Shown here in pieces: positions 48,772-58,600 of a DNA stretch of 64,000 bases (its first letter is position 1; each line of letters opens with the position of its first letter). Made by a program: the position numbers and the translations under genes. This stretch comes from Phoebastria nigripes (Eukaryota; Chordata; Aves; Procellariiformes; Diomedeidae), in NCBI GenBank assembly GCA_035582835.1, contig JAYKAV010002585.1, positions 347,971-411,970 of the forward strand, given 5' to 3'. The notes below the pieces were generated by a model. That model was given only the letters and a program-made list of their open reading frames with translations. It was not told where the DNA came from and made no database searches.

Positions 48772-51700
48772 GTCTGCAGGGCAAAGGGGATCGGCAGCGT
48801 GATTACCAGGGGAGCCCAGAGGACCTCAGTGTCTCGGAGCCCGGCTCCTGGCAGCGAGGGTGACTCTGGACTGTTCCAGCAAACACCATGGTGTATCATG
48901 AAATTTCCTACATGCTATGTTTTGTTTCTCCAAGTTGTCCCTTGTCCCAGCCCCACAATGCCTCGCTGGGTAGGAGGAGCATCCCCATGGGACAGGCATC
49001 CTTCCGAGAAGAGTCCAAGGACCTCACTCAGGAGCAGGCACAGCCTCCATCCTAGCTGTCTCTTCCCTGGAGGAGAACACCTTTATTTTGTTTGGACTGA
49101 TGTTTTGCTTGCCAAAAATTGTGGTTTCAGAGAGAAAAAAAGCTGAAAACAGTTTCTCCCCCCTCTCCAAGTGATAGATTTCCTTCACCTAAGTTATTTT
49201 GGTTTTGTTTCCCCGTGAGACAGTTTTGATTTCATTTTGGAAATCCCCCACCCACCCGTCCGTTGCATTTTNCCAAGAAAAACACATGCACAAAATAGTT
49301 CTGGGTCGATTTGAAATGACTCTTCCCTCATCCTTTTCCAATTTCTTCATTTACTCTACTTGCATCCCAGCCCTGTTCTTAGCAGCCTCATGGGGAGATG
49401 TTGTGTGCTGTACCCCCCGATGAGGACTGATGTGCAAGCACTGGGGGGACCTTCTTCTTTGCAGTCCCTGTGGGAATTTGCTTCAGCAGTTGGTTTCCCC
49501 CATGAGAACAGGTTTGTCGTTGGGATGGAAGAGTTGGGGGAGCCTTTGGGGTTTCCCTCTTGTTGTGCAGACCAGGGGGTTGGAGCCACGAGGGAAGAGA
49601 TTGCCCCAGAGCTGGTACCGGCAGCGGTGCCTGGGGAGAAGGGGCTTGGACTGGTGTGCGGTGCTGGAGCTGTGAAGCTCTTGACTGAGTTGCAGTGCCT
49701 TGGTTTAAAGCATCCCCTGTACCTGAGGGCATAGACCAGGACGAGCAGAATACATACAGCCTTTGGAGCAGGGTTTTGCCTTTGTTAATATTCTACGGCG
49801 GTTTAGTTTGTATTGAGAAGTAACCGCTGGTTAGATGTATTGTTAGGCCAGAGTTGAGATGCTGCCTATACATCAATACCACGTGTCTCTCTCCAGCCTC
49901 CAGTCTCTCGCTCAGTCCCTTGGGAAACGGCAGAGCTGGTACTGCCAGGGCTAATTATTCCTCAAGATAGAAGACGTGATAAAATATTAACCTTTTTCAA
50001 AAACAGAGCCCCAGTTAATTAGCTCCACTTCTGCGACACATTCACCCGGAGATAAAAGCTCGTTACCCAGATATCTGTCTGTGGCACGGTGATCTTTCTG
50101 CATGTCCCTGTCACGATGGGGGATGGGGACTGGGGAGAGCTGGGAATTTCATAAAAGACAGTGACTTGCCAGTCGCTGTGCCCTGGGGATGTACTGCTCT
50201 GTTTCAACGTGAGCGGCATCCGGGCATGGGCACCGCTGCTTTTGTTTGAGAGGCTGAAGCTGGTAACGGAGACGGAGTGGGTGGTGGGATCCGTTCCGCT
50301 CCCCACGCGTGGGTTACGTTGATGTTGTCAGTGCCACATCTCTGGAGCCTGAATTTGGGGGCTATGTGGGGGGGCAGGGCTCGGTAGAGCTGAGTGAATA
50401 ACCGTGTTTTGGTTCTTTGGTTATTTAAGAAAAAAAAAAGCCAGGAGTTAACAATTTCAGGATAAACCAAAAGCAAAACTCTCAGTGATTCTAAAAGTAA
50501 AAGTACAGGAAAACTTAAGGCCAAAGAGATCTGTTTTTCTCATCCTGTAAAGGAAAAAATTTCATTTAGATCTCAAATGTTTTTGACACTTCTAGTCATC
50601 TAAAAATGACAGGCTGTATTTAAAAGCAAGTGATTTTGAGTATCAGATGAAAAGTACAGGTTGGGCTCCTCTGGAACAAATGATGTGCTGGAGTGGAAGT
50701 GATGCCACGACACGTGTCGGCAGCTGCAGGAACTGCCGGTGGGAGGACGTGGTATCACCACGGTGGTCGCTGTGCCGGGGGGAGGACTTCTTCCCACTGG
50801 AGGGCGGGATGGGAGGCTCTGGTAGACCAGGATTGACCGCAGCCCCAGCCGTGGCTCTCAGGATGGGTGTGCCAACACTGGTCAATCCATGGAGGCATTG
50901 AGTCTCCTCTTTAAACTCCACGTGCCTCCTTCCCTGCAATGGACAGAGAGGATCCTGGGGTTTTTATAGGGAAGAGAAAGCCTTGCTTGTCTCAGTGCCC
51001 ATCACAGAGAGCGGCGTGGCACGCTCCTGAACCATACCGGGGTCCGCTGATGACTTTATGATGGACATTGCTTCATCACCAAGTGCTTTGGCGTTCCTGG
51101 GGTGCCATTGATCACTCTCTGCTAGAGCCATCCTCTGCCTTTGACTGCTATAACGTATTGACCTCTTGTCTTATAGTTATTACGTGCCATCGATTACTTT
51201 GATAACTTGCTCCAAGTAATTCTGACAGAATGAAGTTGTTTGTTTAACTTTCGTGCTTGTCTCGGTATTTCTATTGACCCAATATGTTTGCATAGGCTGA
51301 AATCGAAGTCGAGTATTAGTAAGCAATGGAGCTAATTCTCCAAGGCTCGCTACTATTGATAATTAAGGCCACGAGACAGTTTCTTCCATCAAACTCTTGT
51401 TTGTTTGTTTTTTCAGCTACCCAAAACCTTAAAGTCCTACTCCATCAACTGCAGCAAAACGGCGATCACAGGCAATGTTTTGGAGCCATTTGGGTGGATT
51501 TTTGCTGTAAGCGCTGCAGATTCCTGCATGCTTAAAGTGTTTNTGAGGTATCACAGCGTGGAGTTGGGTTTGTGCTTCTCCAGTTATGACTAAGGAGGCG
51601 TTGTGGGGATGGGGACTTTCTCTGCTTTGATTTGCCACGTGGTGCCAGGAAGCTCTGGTCAGAAAGCGTCCTCCCTAATGAATCTTTATATCCATGGTTC

Positions 51701-52337
51701 TGACCCTCTGAAATGTAATTTCAGGTTGTCCTGGCTTCTAAAGATCTTTAATGAAGGATTGGTGGCTTTCCAGGAGGGTGCAAGGTGCCAGATTCTGCTT
51801 TTACTTTCACCAAGTGAAAACCTTTGATGTCAGCTCTGGTATTCCAGTAAAACTGGCATCAGAAATTTGGCCACAATTTAAAATTCTACAGAAAACAAAG
51901 AAGGTTCTTTTTTGGGGGTTTTCTTTTTTTCACTTTTGTTGGCTCCTTTTTTCTTTTTGCCTCAGTTCTGAGAAAGGAAGGGTGGGGGGCGTCAAGAAGC
52001 AAGGCAGACCCTGAGTCTGTGTGGAGGGCCCTAGAAGTCCGAATTATTCATGAGCTGCTTTGAAAATCAGACACACAATCTGGTTTAACTTGTTTTTAAA
52101 TGCAGCCGTGCTATTCTCTCCTTCCTTTTTAGTAGGTTCTCTTCCCCCCCCACCCCCCTTTTCCAAAGACAAAAATCCAGCAAATTTTTAATAAATTATA
52201 AATGCATCATCTCGTCAGTTTTGAGGTTCGCAGGCAGCAGCACGTCATGTGCACAGAAGGTTATTTTTGCCTTCTTGCATTTCCCCTTTCTTCGAATTTA
52301 GCTGTTTGATTAATTTTTTAGATATCTATCTTGCAGG

Positions 52338-52356
52338 GAAAAGAAAGAAAGAAAGA
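52338..52356. repeat. (GAAA)n microsatellite
   Basis: About four GAAA units with flanking purines. Short. Confidence 0.8.
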
Positions 52357-52449
52357 GACCAAAAGAGGCAGTGAGTTAGAGGAAATAGTAATTGTGCACT
52401 AGCCAAATATAGCACTGTTTCAATTTCCAGAAGCTGTGTAGAAAAATGT

Positions 52450-52472
52450 CCTTCTTGGTCAACCCAAGAAGG
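52450..52472. repeat. Perfect 9-bp hairpin
   Basis: CCTTCTTGG (52450-52458) and CCAAGAAGG (52464-52472) are separated by five bases. A second GGTCAACCC copy and the 12-bp palindrome GAACCCGGGTTC (52505-52516) lie within 45 bases. There is no T-run afterwards and no evident transposon. Confidence 0.7.
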
Positions 52473-54075
52473 CTGACCTTCTCAGGTCAACCCGCAGTTG
52501 AGTTGAACCCGGGTTCCCGTTTGCAGGTCCCTGGTGGGCAGCGTGCATGGTGGTCCCCTGCCAAGGCTTGGAGCTGCTTGCCTTCAGGCAAGCACTAGCT
52601 GTGACCGTCACATTCACGGTAGCACATCGACTTCAGAAGAACACGGAGGCTGAGAAGACCTCTTTCATCAGTGGCTGCATCTTCTCCTGCCCTCGGGAGG
52701 GCTCTTCTCTTTTGCCTGTTTTGTACTATTTTTGCGGTAGCATGTGCTGGGGAGGGGAGAGATGGGGACTTGGACACGTTCCTCTGGGAGTCTAATCTAC
52801 AGCCAGAACTGGTTCAGTGCCCTGGCAGTGTTTTCCTGATGGTCTTCCTTACAGTTTTATCCAATTACGTCCTAGTTAAAGCCTGCTAAATAATTCTTTG
52901 TCAGCTCTGATGCTAACCACCACTGAATATTTGTTGCAGATGTGCCTCCTCGCCCTCGCTCAAGCCCTTGCACACCTCCAAGTCATCTGCTCTACCAGGG
53001 ATTGCTCTCTTTGGATCGCCCCCGTTTCTCCCAGCCCCAGCAGCCACTGAGGCTGTTGCATGCCACCCTGGGGATTTTTCAGTCCCTTTTTGGGAATGCA
53101 AAGCTGAGGCGCATGCCAGTCCAGCCCAGAGAAATCCTACCGACCTTTCTCAAGGGTATTTTTCACTTTGGCAAGCCGAACTTGAGCTGGTGTTCCCTGC
53201 AATCACATGGCATCGCCAGCTGACATCTGACTCCTTGTCCCTTCTTCTTTCCTTTTGGCACGGCTGCTTTCCAGAGTCGTCCACATTCCAGCTGTTTTTT
53301 CAGCCTCTTTGCTCTAGGTCTTTTGGTGTTTTGGTAGCACCAACCTGCCCACGGTCACCACCAGCCTGAGGTGGACCTGCAGGACCAGGATAGATGCAAA
53401 AGTGTCTGTAGCAGATGGCAATCCCTGCAGCCACTGCTCTTCCTATCATGCTACAAAGGTCACATATGTGCTCTGAGCAGTGACATTCACACTCAAATTG
53501 TGGTGTGTCTTGGTGGAGTGGTCAGCATCAAAGCTGTTGGCGTTATGGAGGAAACCCCAGAGCTTTCTCAGTAGGTCTTTGTTCCAGCCCCGACCCCAAG
53601 TGCAGGATGTGCAAGCAGCCTCTCGCTGCTAGCAGCCATCCCCTGGCATGGCCCCGGGTGCCAGCCAGCGCACGTGGTGCATGGTGGTGCTGGAGATGTG
53701 CAGCAAAGCAGACCATGGTCAGCCCTTCATTTGGCAGCATCATCCTGATTGAGGGGGTGCAAAGCATACCCGTAGAAGGAGGAGGAGATGCTGGCATATC
53801 TTGGGAAGACAAAGTAGGGTTTTGAAGGTCTGTCAAAGCTGAGTGACAAAATATTTTGAGGTAACGTGCAGGAAGGATGGCTTGGGGAGAGCCAAGAAGA
53901 ACCAAGGGTGGTGATGGGAGGTGAACGTCATGAAGGTGGCCACTGGCCCCTCAAATACTGAATTGTTGTATCCCAACAAGGCGGCTCATGGCCTAGACAG
54001 GTGTACTCTTTGCTGGGTAAAAAACTGGCTGGACGGCTGGGCCCAGAGAGTTGTGGTGAATGGAGTTAAATCCAG

Positions 54076-54255
54076 NNNNNNNNNNNNNNNNNNNNNNNNN
54101 NNNNNNNNNNNNNNNNNNNNNNNNNNNNNNNNNNNNNNNNNNNNNNNNNNNNNNNNNNNNNNNNNNNNNNNNNNNNNNNNNNNNNNNNNNNNNNNNNNNN
54201 NNNNNNNNNNNNNNNNNNNNNNNNNNNNNNNNNNNNNNNNNNNNNNNNNNNNNNN
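54076..54255. other. Assembly gap (180 Ns) inside CR1
   Basis: An uninterrupted run of N falls in the CR1 reverse transcriptase core. The flanking frames are not in register across 180 bases, and a normal CR1 would need somewhat more than 200 bases here, so the gap length is probably an estimate. Collapse of near-identical CR1 copies is the likely cause. Confidence 0.95.
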
Positions 54256-54621
54256 AACTGCATGAGGTTCAACAAGGCCAAGTGCCGGGTCCTGCACTTT
54301 GGCCACAACAACCCCATGCAACGCTACAGGCTGGGGGAAGAGTGGCTGGAAAGCTGCCTGTCGGAAAAGGACTTGGGGGTGCTGGTTGACAGCCGGCTGA
54401 ATATGAGCCGGCAGTGTGCCCAGGTGGCCGAGGCGGCCAACAGCATCCTGGCCTGTATCAGAAATAGTGTGGCCAGCAGGAGTAGGGAGGTGATTATCCC
54501 CCTGTACTCGGCACTGGTGAGGCCGCACCTCGACTACTGTGTTCAGTTTTGGGCCCCTCACTACAAGAAGGACATTGAGGTGCTGGAGCACGTCCAGAGA
54601 AGGGCAACAAAGCTGGTGAAG

Positions 54622-54626
54622 GGTCT
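54622..54626. repeat. Target-site duplication GGTCT, left copy
   Basis: These five bases of CR1 sequence are duplicated at 55211-55215 on insertion of the LTR. Confidence 0.92.
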
Positions 54627-54754
54627 TGTCGTGGTTTAACCCTGGCAGCACCTAAACACCACGCAGCCGCTCGCTCACCCCCCTCCTCCGGTAGCATGGG
54701 GGAGAGAATTGGGAGGGCACGAGTAGGAAAACTCGCGGGTTGAGATAAAAACAG

Positions 54755-54760
54755 TTTAAT
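54755..54760 (-). promoter_or_regulatory. LTR copy 2 polyadenylation signal (ATTAAA)
   Basis: ATTAAA on the - strand, in the same relative place as in copy 1. Confidence 0.6.
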
Positions 54761-54947
54761 AATTGAAATAAAACAAAGTAGAACAGTAATAATAACAGTG
54801 GTAACAACAACAACAATAGGATCTACAAAACAGGCGATGCACAATGCAACTGCTCACCACCTGCCAAACTGACACGTTGCCGAGCTGACACGTGCCCAGA
54901 AAACGCGCGAGCCTGTCCTGGAACCCAGAGCCCCCCCCCCCACTTAG

Positions 54948-54970
54948 TTTTTATACTGAGCATGACGTCG
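54948..54970 (-). promoter_or_regulatory. LTR copy 2 core promoter: CRE-like site and TATA box
   Basis: On the - strand CGACGTCA (54963-54970) is followed by TATAAAAA (54948-54955), the same spacing style as copy 1. The CRE has lost one base of its palindrome through a CpG-affecting change. Confidence 0.6.
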
Positions 54971-55210
54971 CATTGTATGGAATACCCCATTGGCCAGCTG
55001 GGTCAACCACCCCGGCTATGCTCCCCCCGCCAGCTTCCCATGCACCTGGCAGGGCATGGGAGGCCGAAAAGTCCCCGGTGCAAGCACCACCCAGCAACAC
55101 ACAAAACATCAATGGGCCATCAACGTTCCTATTATAGCAAACCCAAAACACAGCACACACCCCCAGCTACTGGGAAGAAAGTTAACTCTGTCCCAGCCGG
55201 AACCAGGACA

Positions 55211-55634
55211 GGTCTGGAGAACAAGTCTTATGAGGAGCGGCTGAGGGAACTGGGACTGTTTAATCTGGAGAAGCGGAGACTGAGGGGAGACCTCATCATG
55301 CTCTACAACTACCTGAAAGGAGGTTGCAGCGAGGTGGGTGTTGGTCTCTTCTGCCAAGTAACAAGTGATAGGACGAGAGGAAATGGCCTCAAGTTGCGCT
55401 GGGGGAGGTTTAGATTGGACCTTAGGAAAAATTTCTTTACTGAAAGAGTGGTTAAACATTGGAACAGGCTGCCCAGGGAAGTGGTTGAGTCACCATCCCT
55501 GGAAGTATTTAAAAGACGTGTAGATGAGGCGCTTAGAGACACGGTTTAGTGGCCATGGTGGTGTTGGGTTGACGGTTGGATTCGATGATCTTAGAGGTCT
55601 TTTCCAACCTTAATGATTCTATGATTCTATGATT
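55211..55634 (+). mobile_element. CR1 LINE, right part with 3' end
   Basis: This is the continuation of the interrupted CR1. The coding frame reads [20 protein letters not shown], later [20 protein letters not shown] and [20 protein letters not shown], ending at a TAG at 55547-55549. This is the conserved C-terminus of CR1 ORF2. The short 3' UTR (with GATGATCTTAGAGGTC and TTTTCCAACCTTAATG) ends in two full ATTCTATG octamers (55616-55623 and 55624-55631), the diagnostic CR1 terminus, with no poly-A. The LTR (584) plus its 5-base duplication adds 589 bases, which accounts for the frame difference between the two halves. The ORF was therefore uninterrupted here before the LTR arrived. Confidence 0.95.
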
Positions 55635-58600
55635 TATACTGTTGTATGAGGCTGATGCATTGACTGTAACGTGAACAGCACTTCTTGGATTTTCCATCTC
55701 TGGAGGGCACGAAGTAACGATTTTTTGAAAGGTACTCTGCAGTCAGACACGAGTCACTGGGCTTAATGCATGGATAACTGAGAAGTGCACAGATAACTGG
55801 GAAAAATGCCAGAGACCATGTTACCCAGAGGTCAGGTGAGACAGTGCCCGGTCCTGTCCAGCAGTAAGCTCTATGAACTCATTAGCTTCCATACAAGGTG
55901 GCACATACATTGCTATATAGCTCTAAATTGCAACATGTCCAGGGTCCCTATTTTTAGACTATTTTCGTGGAAGTTGCCTGTAATTTTGCTTCGGCTCGAA
56001 GATAGGGTTTAGCCAATGGTTTCCCACTGGCTGGGGGCTATGCCACCCTGAGAGGTTGTGCTGAGAGGTATGACCAAGGTGCCCGCATGTCCTGCCATCC
56101 TTGCAGGCGTGCAGAGCCCAGGCACATTCACTACTGGCTGGGCCAAGGCAGCTGGGGCTCTAATCTCTTCCTTCCCACCGGCAACTGTTTGCTTGCCTAC
56201 GGTGGGTGGCTTCCTTGCTTCCTAGGGCAGTAATTTTCATTTTCCTCTGAGAGAGTAATTTTTCACATCTGGTTGGTAGTCAAGACTTGCTCCAGTTTCC
56301 TCTGGGGTCCTGGAGGTAGGAATTGCAGAGACTACACCAAGGACGCCCAGCCCAGAGAGGGCTGAGCTGGTTTTCATGTTAAGAAAGAAAAATGATAAAA
56401 GAAAGCTCTCCTTGTTTTTCTTTCCTGGACTGCCACCCATTTCCAGAAGCGGGCTGGCTCCTGTCCCTTTGGTAAGGTACAGACATGTTTTCAGCATCTC
56501 TGGTCTTTCTCCTCTGCTTTCGCTGCTGCTCTGTCTCTCTGGCTGGGTGTGGGGTGACAGCAAGGTCCCTGGGAGGTAGTCATTGACTGACTGGTGTGTA
56601 GCCTGAGCAAAGCTGCAGAGGCTTCTCCCAGGCATGGATGACTTGGTCCAGCCCAAGGCCAGGCTGGAGCAGAGGCTTGCTCCAGTCCTGACTGGCTGAG
56701 TCCCTTCAGAGGTGTGCACCAGGCTGGCAAGATCTCTTCTTCCACCATGGATGTGAGCTGAGAGCTTTGGCATTAGTATTAACTCTTCCTCGAAGTTGCT
56801 GTGGAGATTTGTGTAATTTAGTTCACTTTTTCTGTGAGCTAAAAGGACTTTTTATGTTTTTCCCCTTTGCCCACCAAGTTCTTCTCTGCTTCTGGTGGAT
56901 CGTCCAAGTCTATAACATGCAGCTCATGTGCCAACTGTGCCGTGACGTGACTCTTGCACGTGTCTTCACTCAAGAGAGCCATCAAGCTTGGAGAGCTAGT
57001 CAGACTCAAGGAATGTCATCTGAAACCCAAAGTGCTTGTAGATTTGTCCATCGGTGGTGGTGTGAACCCATACTGTTTCTCATGGCAGGTCCCTGTCCTC
57101 TGGGACGATGTGAGTGCAGTGTGGAGACAAAACCAAATAGTCTTGGTTTAGATGTGTGGTGATGAGCCTGCTCTCCCACGTGTTTCCAAGAAGAAGAGAG
57201 GAGCCAGGAGGGAGTTGAAAGATGGTGTAGCTCTGTCTGATGCAGCTGGCTGTTTGAAATAAATATGCAGAGAGCACTTTGGAAGTGGTGAGCTGTGTTG
57301 AGGGAGAGTTTGGACTTCATGGAAAATGTTAAAAATTCAAAGCAGAGCTGTTGGCAAGTGATGGCTGTTGAAGCAGAAAAGAGGAATGAGCAGAAGCCTG
57401 GCAGGGGAAGCTGGGGGAGAGGGATGAGGATAATCATCTCTTGAAGGAAGTTAATGAGGCACAGGAGAGGGTGAGCATGAGAGGTGGGTTTCAGGAGATG
57501 TGGCGGAGTTCTGTGGGCACGTGATGGCAGATGTCAAGGAGAAAACACACTCTGGATGAGCCCAGAGGTGGACCAGGAGGGGTTGAGGAACAGGGTCCAT
57601 CTCTGTTCACATTGTTAGTCTTTACCATTGTGCTACGTAGCGGTGTTTCCAAGGTGGGCTTTGGTTGGTGAGGGGCCCTCTGAGTTAAGTCTGACATTTT
57701 AAATGTAAAATGGGTTGAAATGCCTTGGGAATGGGCGTGCGTTGCCCCATCAGGAGGACCTCTAGGGATGCAGGGGCGGCTGTGTGCAGAGGCCACCAGG
57801 GTGTGATATCCCGTCACTCACGAGGAGCACAAGGGTTGAAGCAACCCAAGAAAAAATTCTTCAGAGTGAGGGACTTCGGAGGCCTGTGAGGAACACTGGA
57901 TTGTCCAAAGTTTGGGACTTTGCGGGAGGGCTTTGCGATACCTGCGATGAGTGCAGGGCTCCGGCTGTCTGCTCCCTGTCCCCGCAAACGGCTGTGCCAT
58001 AATTTATTCCTGAGCTGTTAATGGCATATTGGGAACATGGAGATGAGAGGTGCTGCTTCTTCCACCCTGAAGGAAGTACGGCGAGCAACCAGTCCAGGCT
58101 GGGATTTTCCAAGGGTGATTCCTAAGGTGTCTGCAGCCAGAATGCCCCTTTCATAACTTTCTGATTCTGAAATTATTTCAGATTTGAATGGGAAATAACC
58201 TTAAAACAGAAAAGTGAAACTTCCCATCAAATGAAAGTTTGACTTCTGGGTTTGCAGGAGGAAATAATAATTGTTTCTCTGGCTGGATGCTCTCTCTGGG
58301 GTTTTTAGGGCAGGCCAGCCTAGCTTCTGTGTCTTCTTTTGGCCCCCCAGATGCTGTGAGCTGGTGGAGCAGCCCACGTTGCAGGCAGTTCAGCCTGGCA
58401 GCGTTCCTGCTAGCACTTGCTGTGCTAAGATTGCTCCCCAGTCCTGCTGCAAGGTTTCAAAGCAAGAAACTTTAAATGACTTCAGCCAGTGAGTTTCAAC
58501 GCACTGCAAATATAAGCAATGCAGTTATTACTTTTTTTTTTACCTTTTTTTTTTAAACCCCTCAAACTTTCATTGGTTTCCTGAAAATGTTGTGGGTGTT

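Larger units (their letters stand above)
48772..53977. other. GALNT14 intron 2, between first solo LTR and CR1
   Basis: No gene or recognisable transposon is seen. It contains a (GAAA)n microsatellite at 52338-52356, a perfect 9-bp-stem hairpin at 52450-52472, a 12-bp palindrome GAACCCGGGTTC at 52505-52516, and AT-rich sequence around 52080-52440. Isolated Ns are at 49272 and 51543. Confidence 0.65.
53978..54626 (+). mobile_element. CR1 LINE, 5'-truncated, left part with reverse transcriptase fragment
   Basis: This is the left portion of a CR1 LINE. It opens inside ORF2: the frame before the N run reads AAHGLDRCTL, then VKNWLDGWAQRVVVNGVKS, typical CR1 reverse transcriptase. After the N run it reads [11 protein letters not shown], then [15 protein letters not shown] and [20 protein letters not shown], the C-terminal part of the RT/thumb region. 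The endonuclease domain and 5' UTR are absent, as is usual for 5'-truncated insertions. The known coding portion carries no stop or frameshift, so the copy is relatively young. The catalytic Asp-Asp motif would fall within the N run (54076-54255). The element is cut at 54626 by the insertion of a solo LTR and resumes at 55211. The 5' boundary is approximate. Confidence 0.92.
54627..55210 (-). mobile_element. Solo LTR of an avian endogenous retrovirus (copy 2), nested in CR1
   Basis: This 584-base LTR with TG...CA ends is flanked by GGTCT on both sides and sits inside CR1 ORF2. On the - strand it has a CRE-like CGACGTCA (54963-54970, one mismatch to the palindrome), a TATAAAAA box (54948-54955) and ATTAAA (54755-54760). 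The outer segments (54627-54760 and about 54945-55210) are clearly related to copy 1. The segment between TATA and the polyadenylation signal instead has AAC/AAT-rich repeats and a different GC-rich block, with no visible relation to copy 1. No internal viral genes remain. The insertion postdates the CR1. Confidence 0.92.

Noticed and set aside
52450..52472. Hairpin as an intrinsic terminator or tRNA-like structure
   Set aside because: There is no following T-run in a bacterial context, and no cloverleaf, A/B box or CCA-type arrangement could be drawn.
53921..54265. Open frames running through the N block
   Set aside because: Frames across Ns are artefacts. The only real coding signal there is the CR1 reverse transcriptase fragment on each side.
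54066..54651. Long - strand open frame opposite CR1 ORF2
   Set aside because: It is the antisense shadow of CR1 coding sequence and includes the N run.
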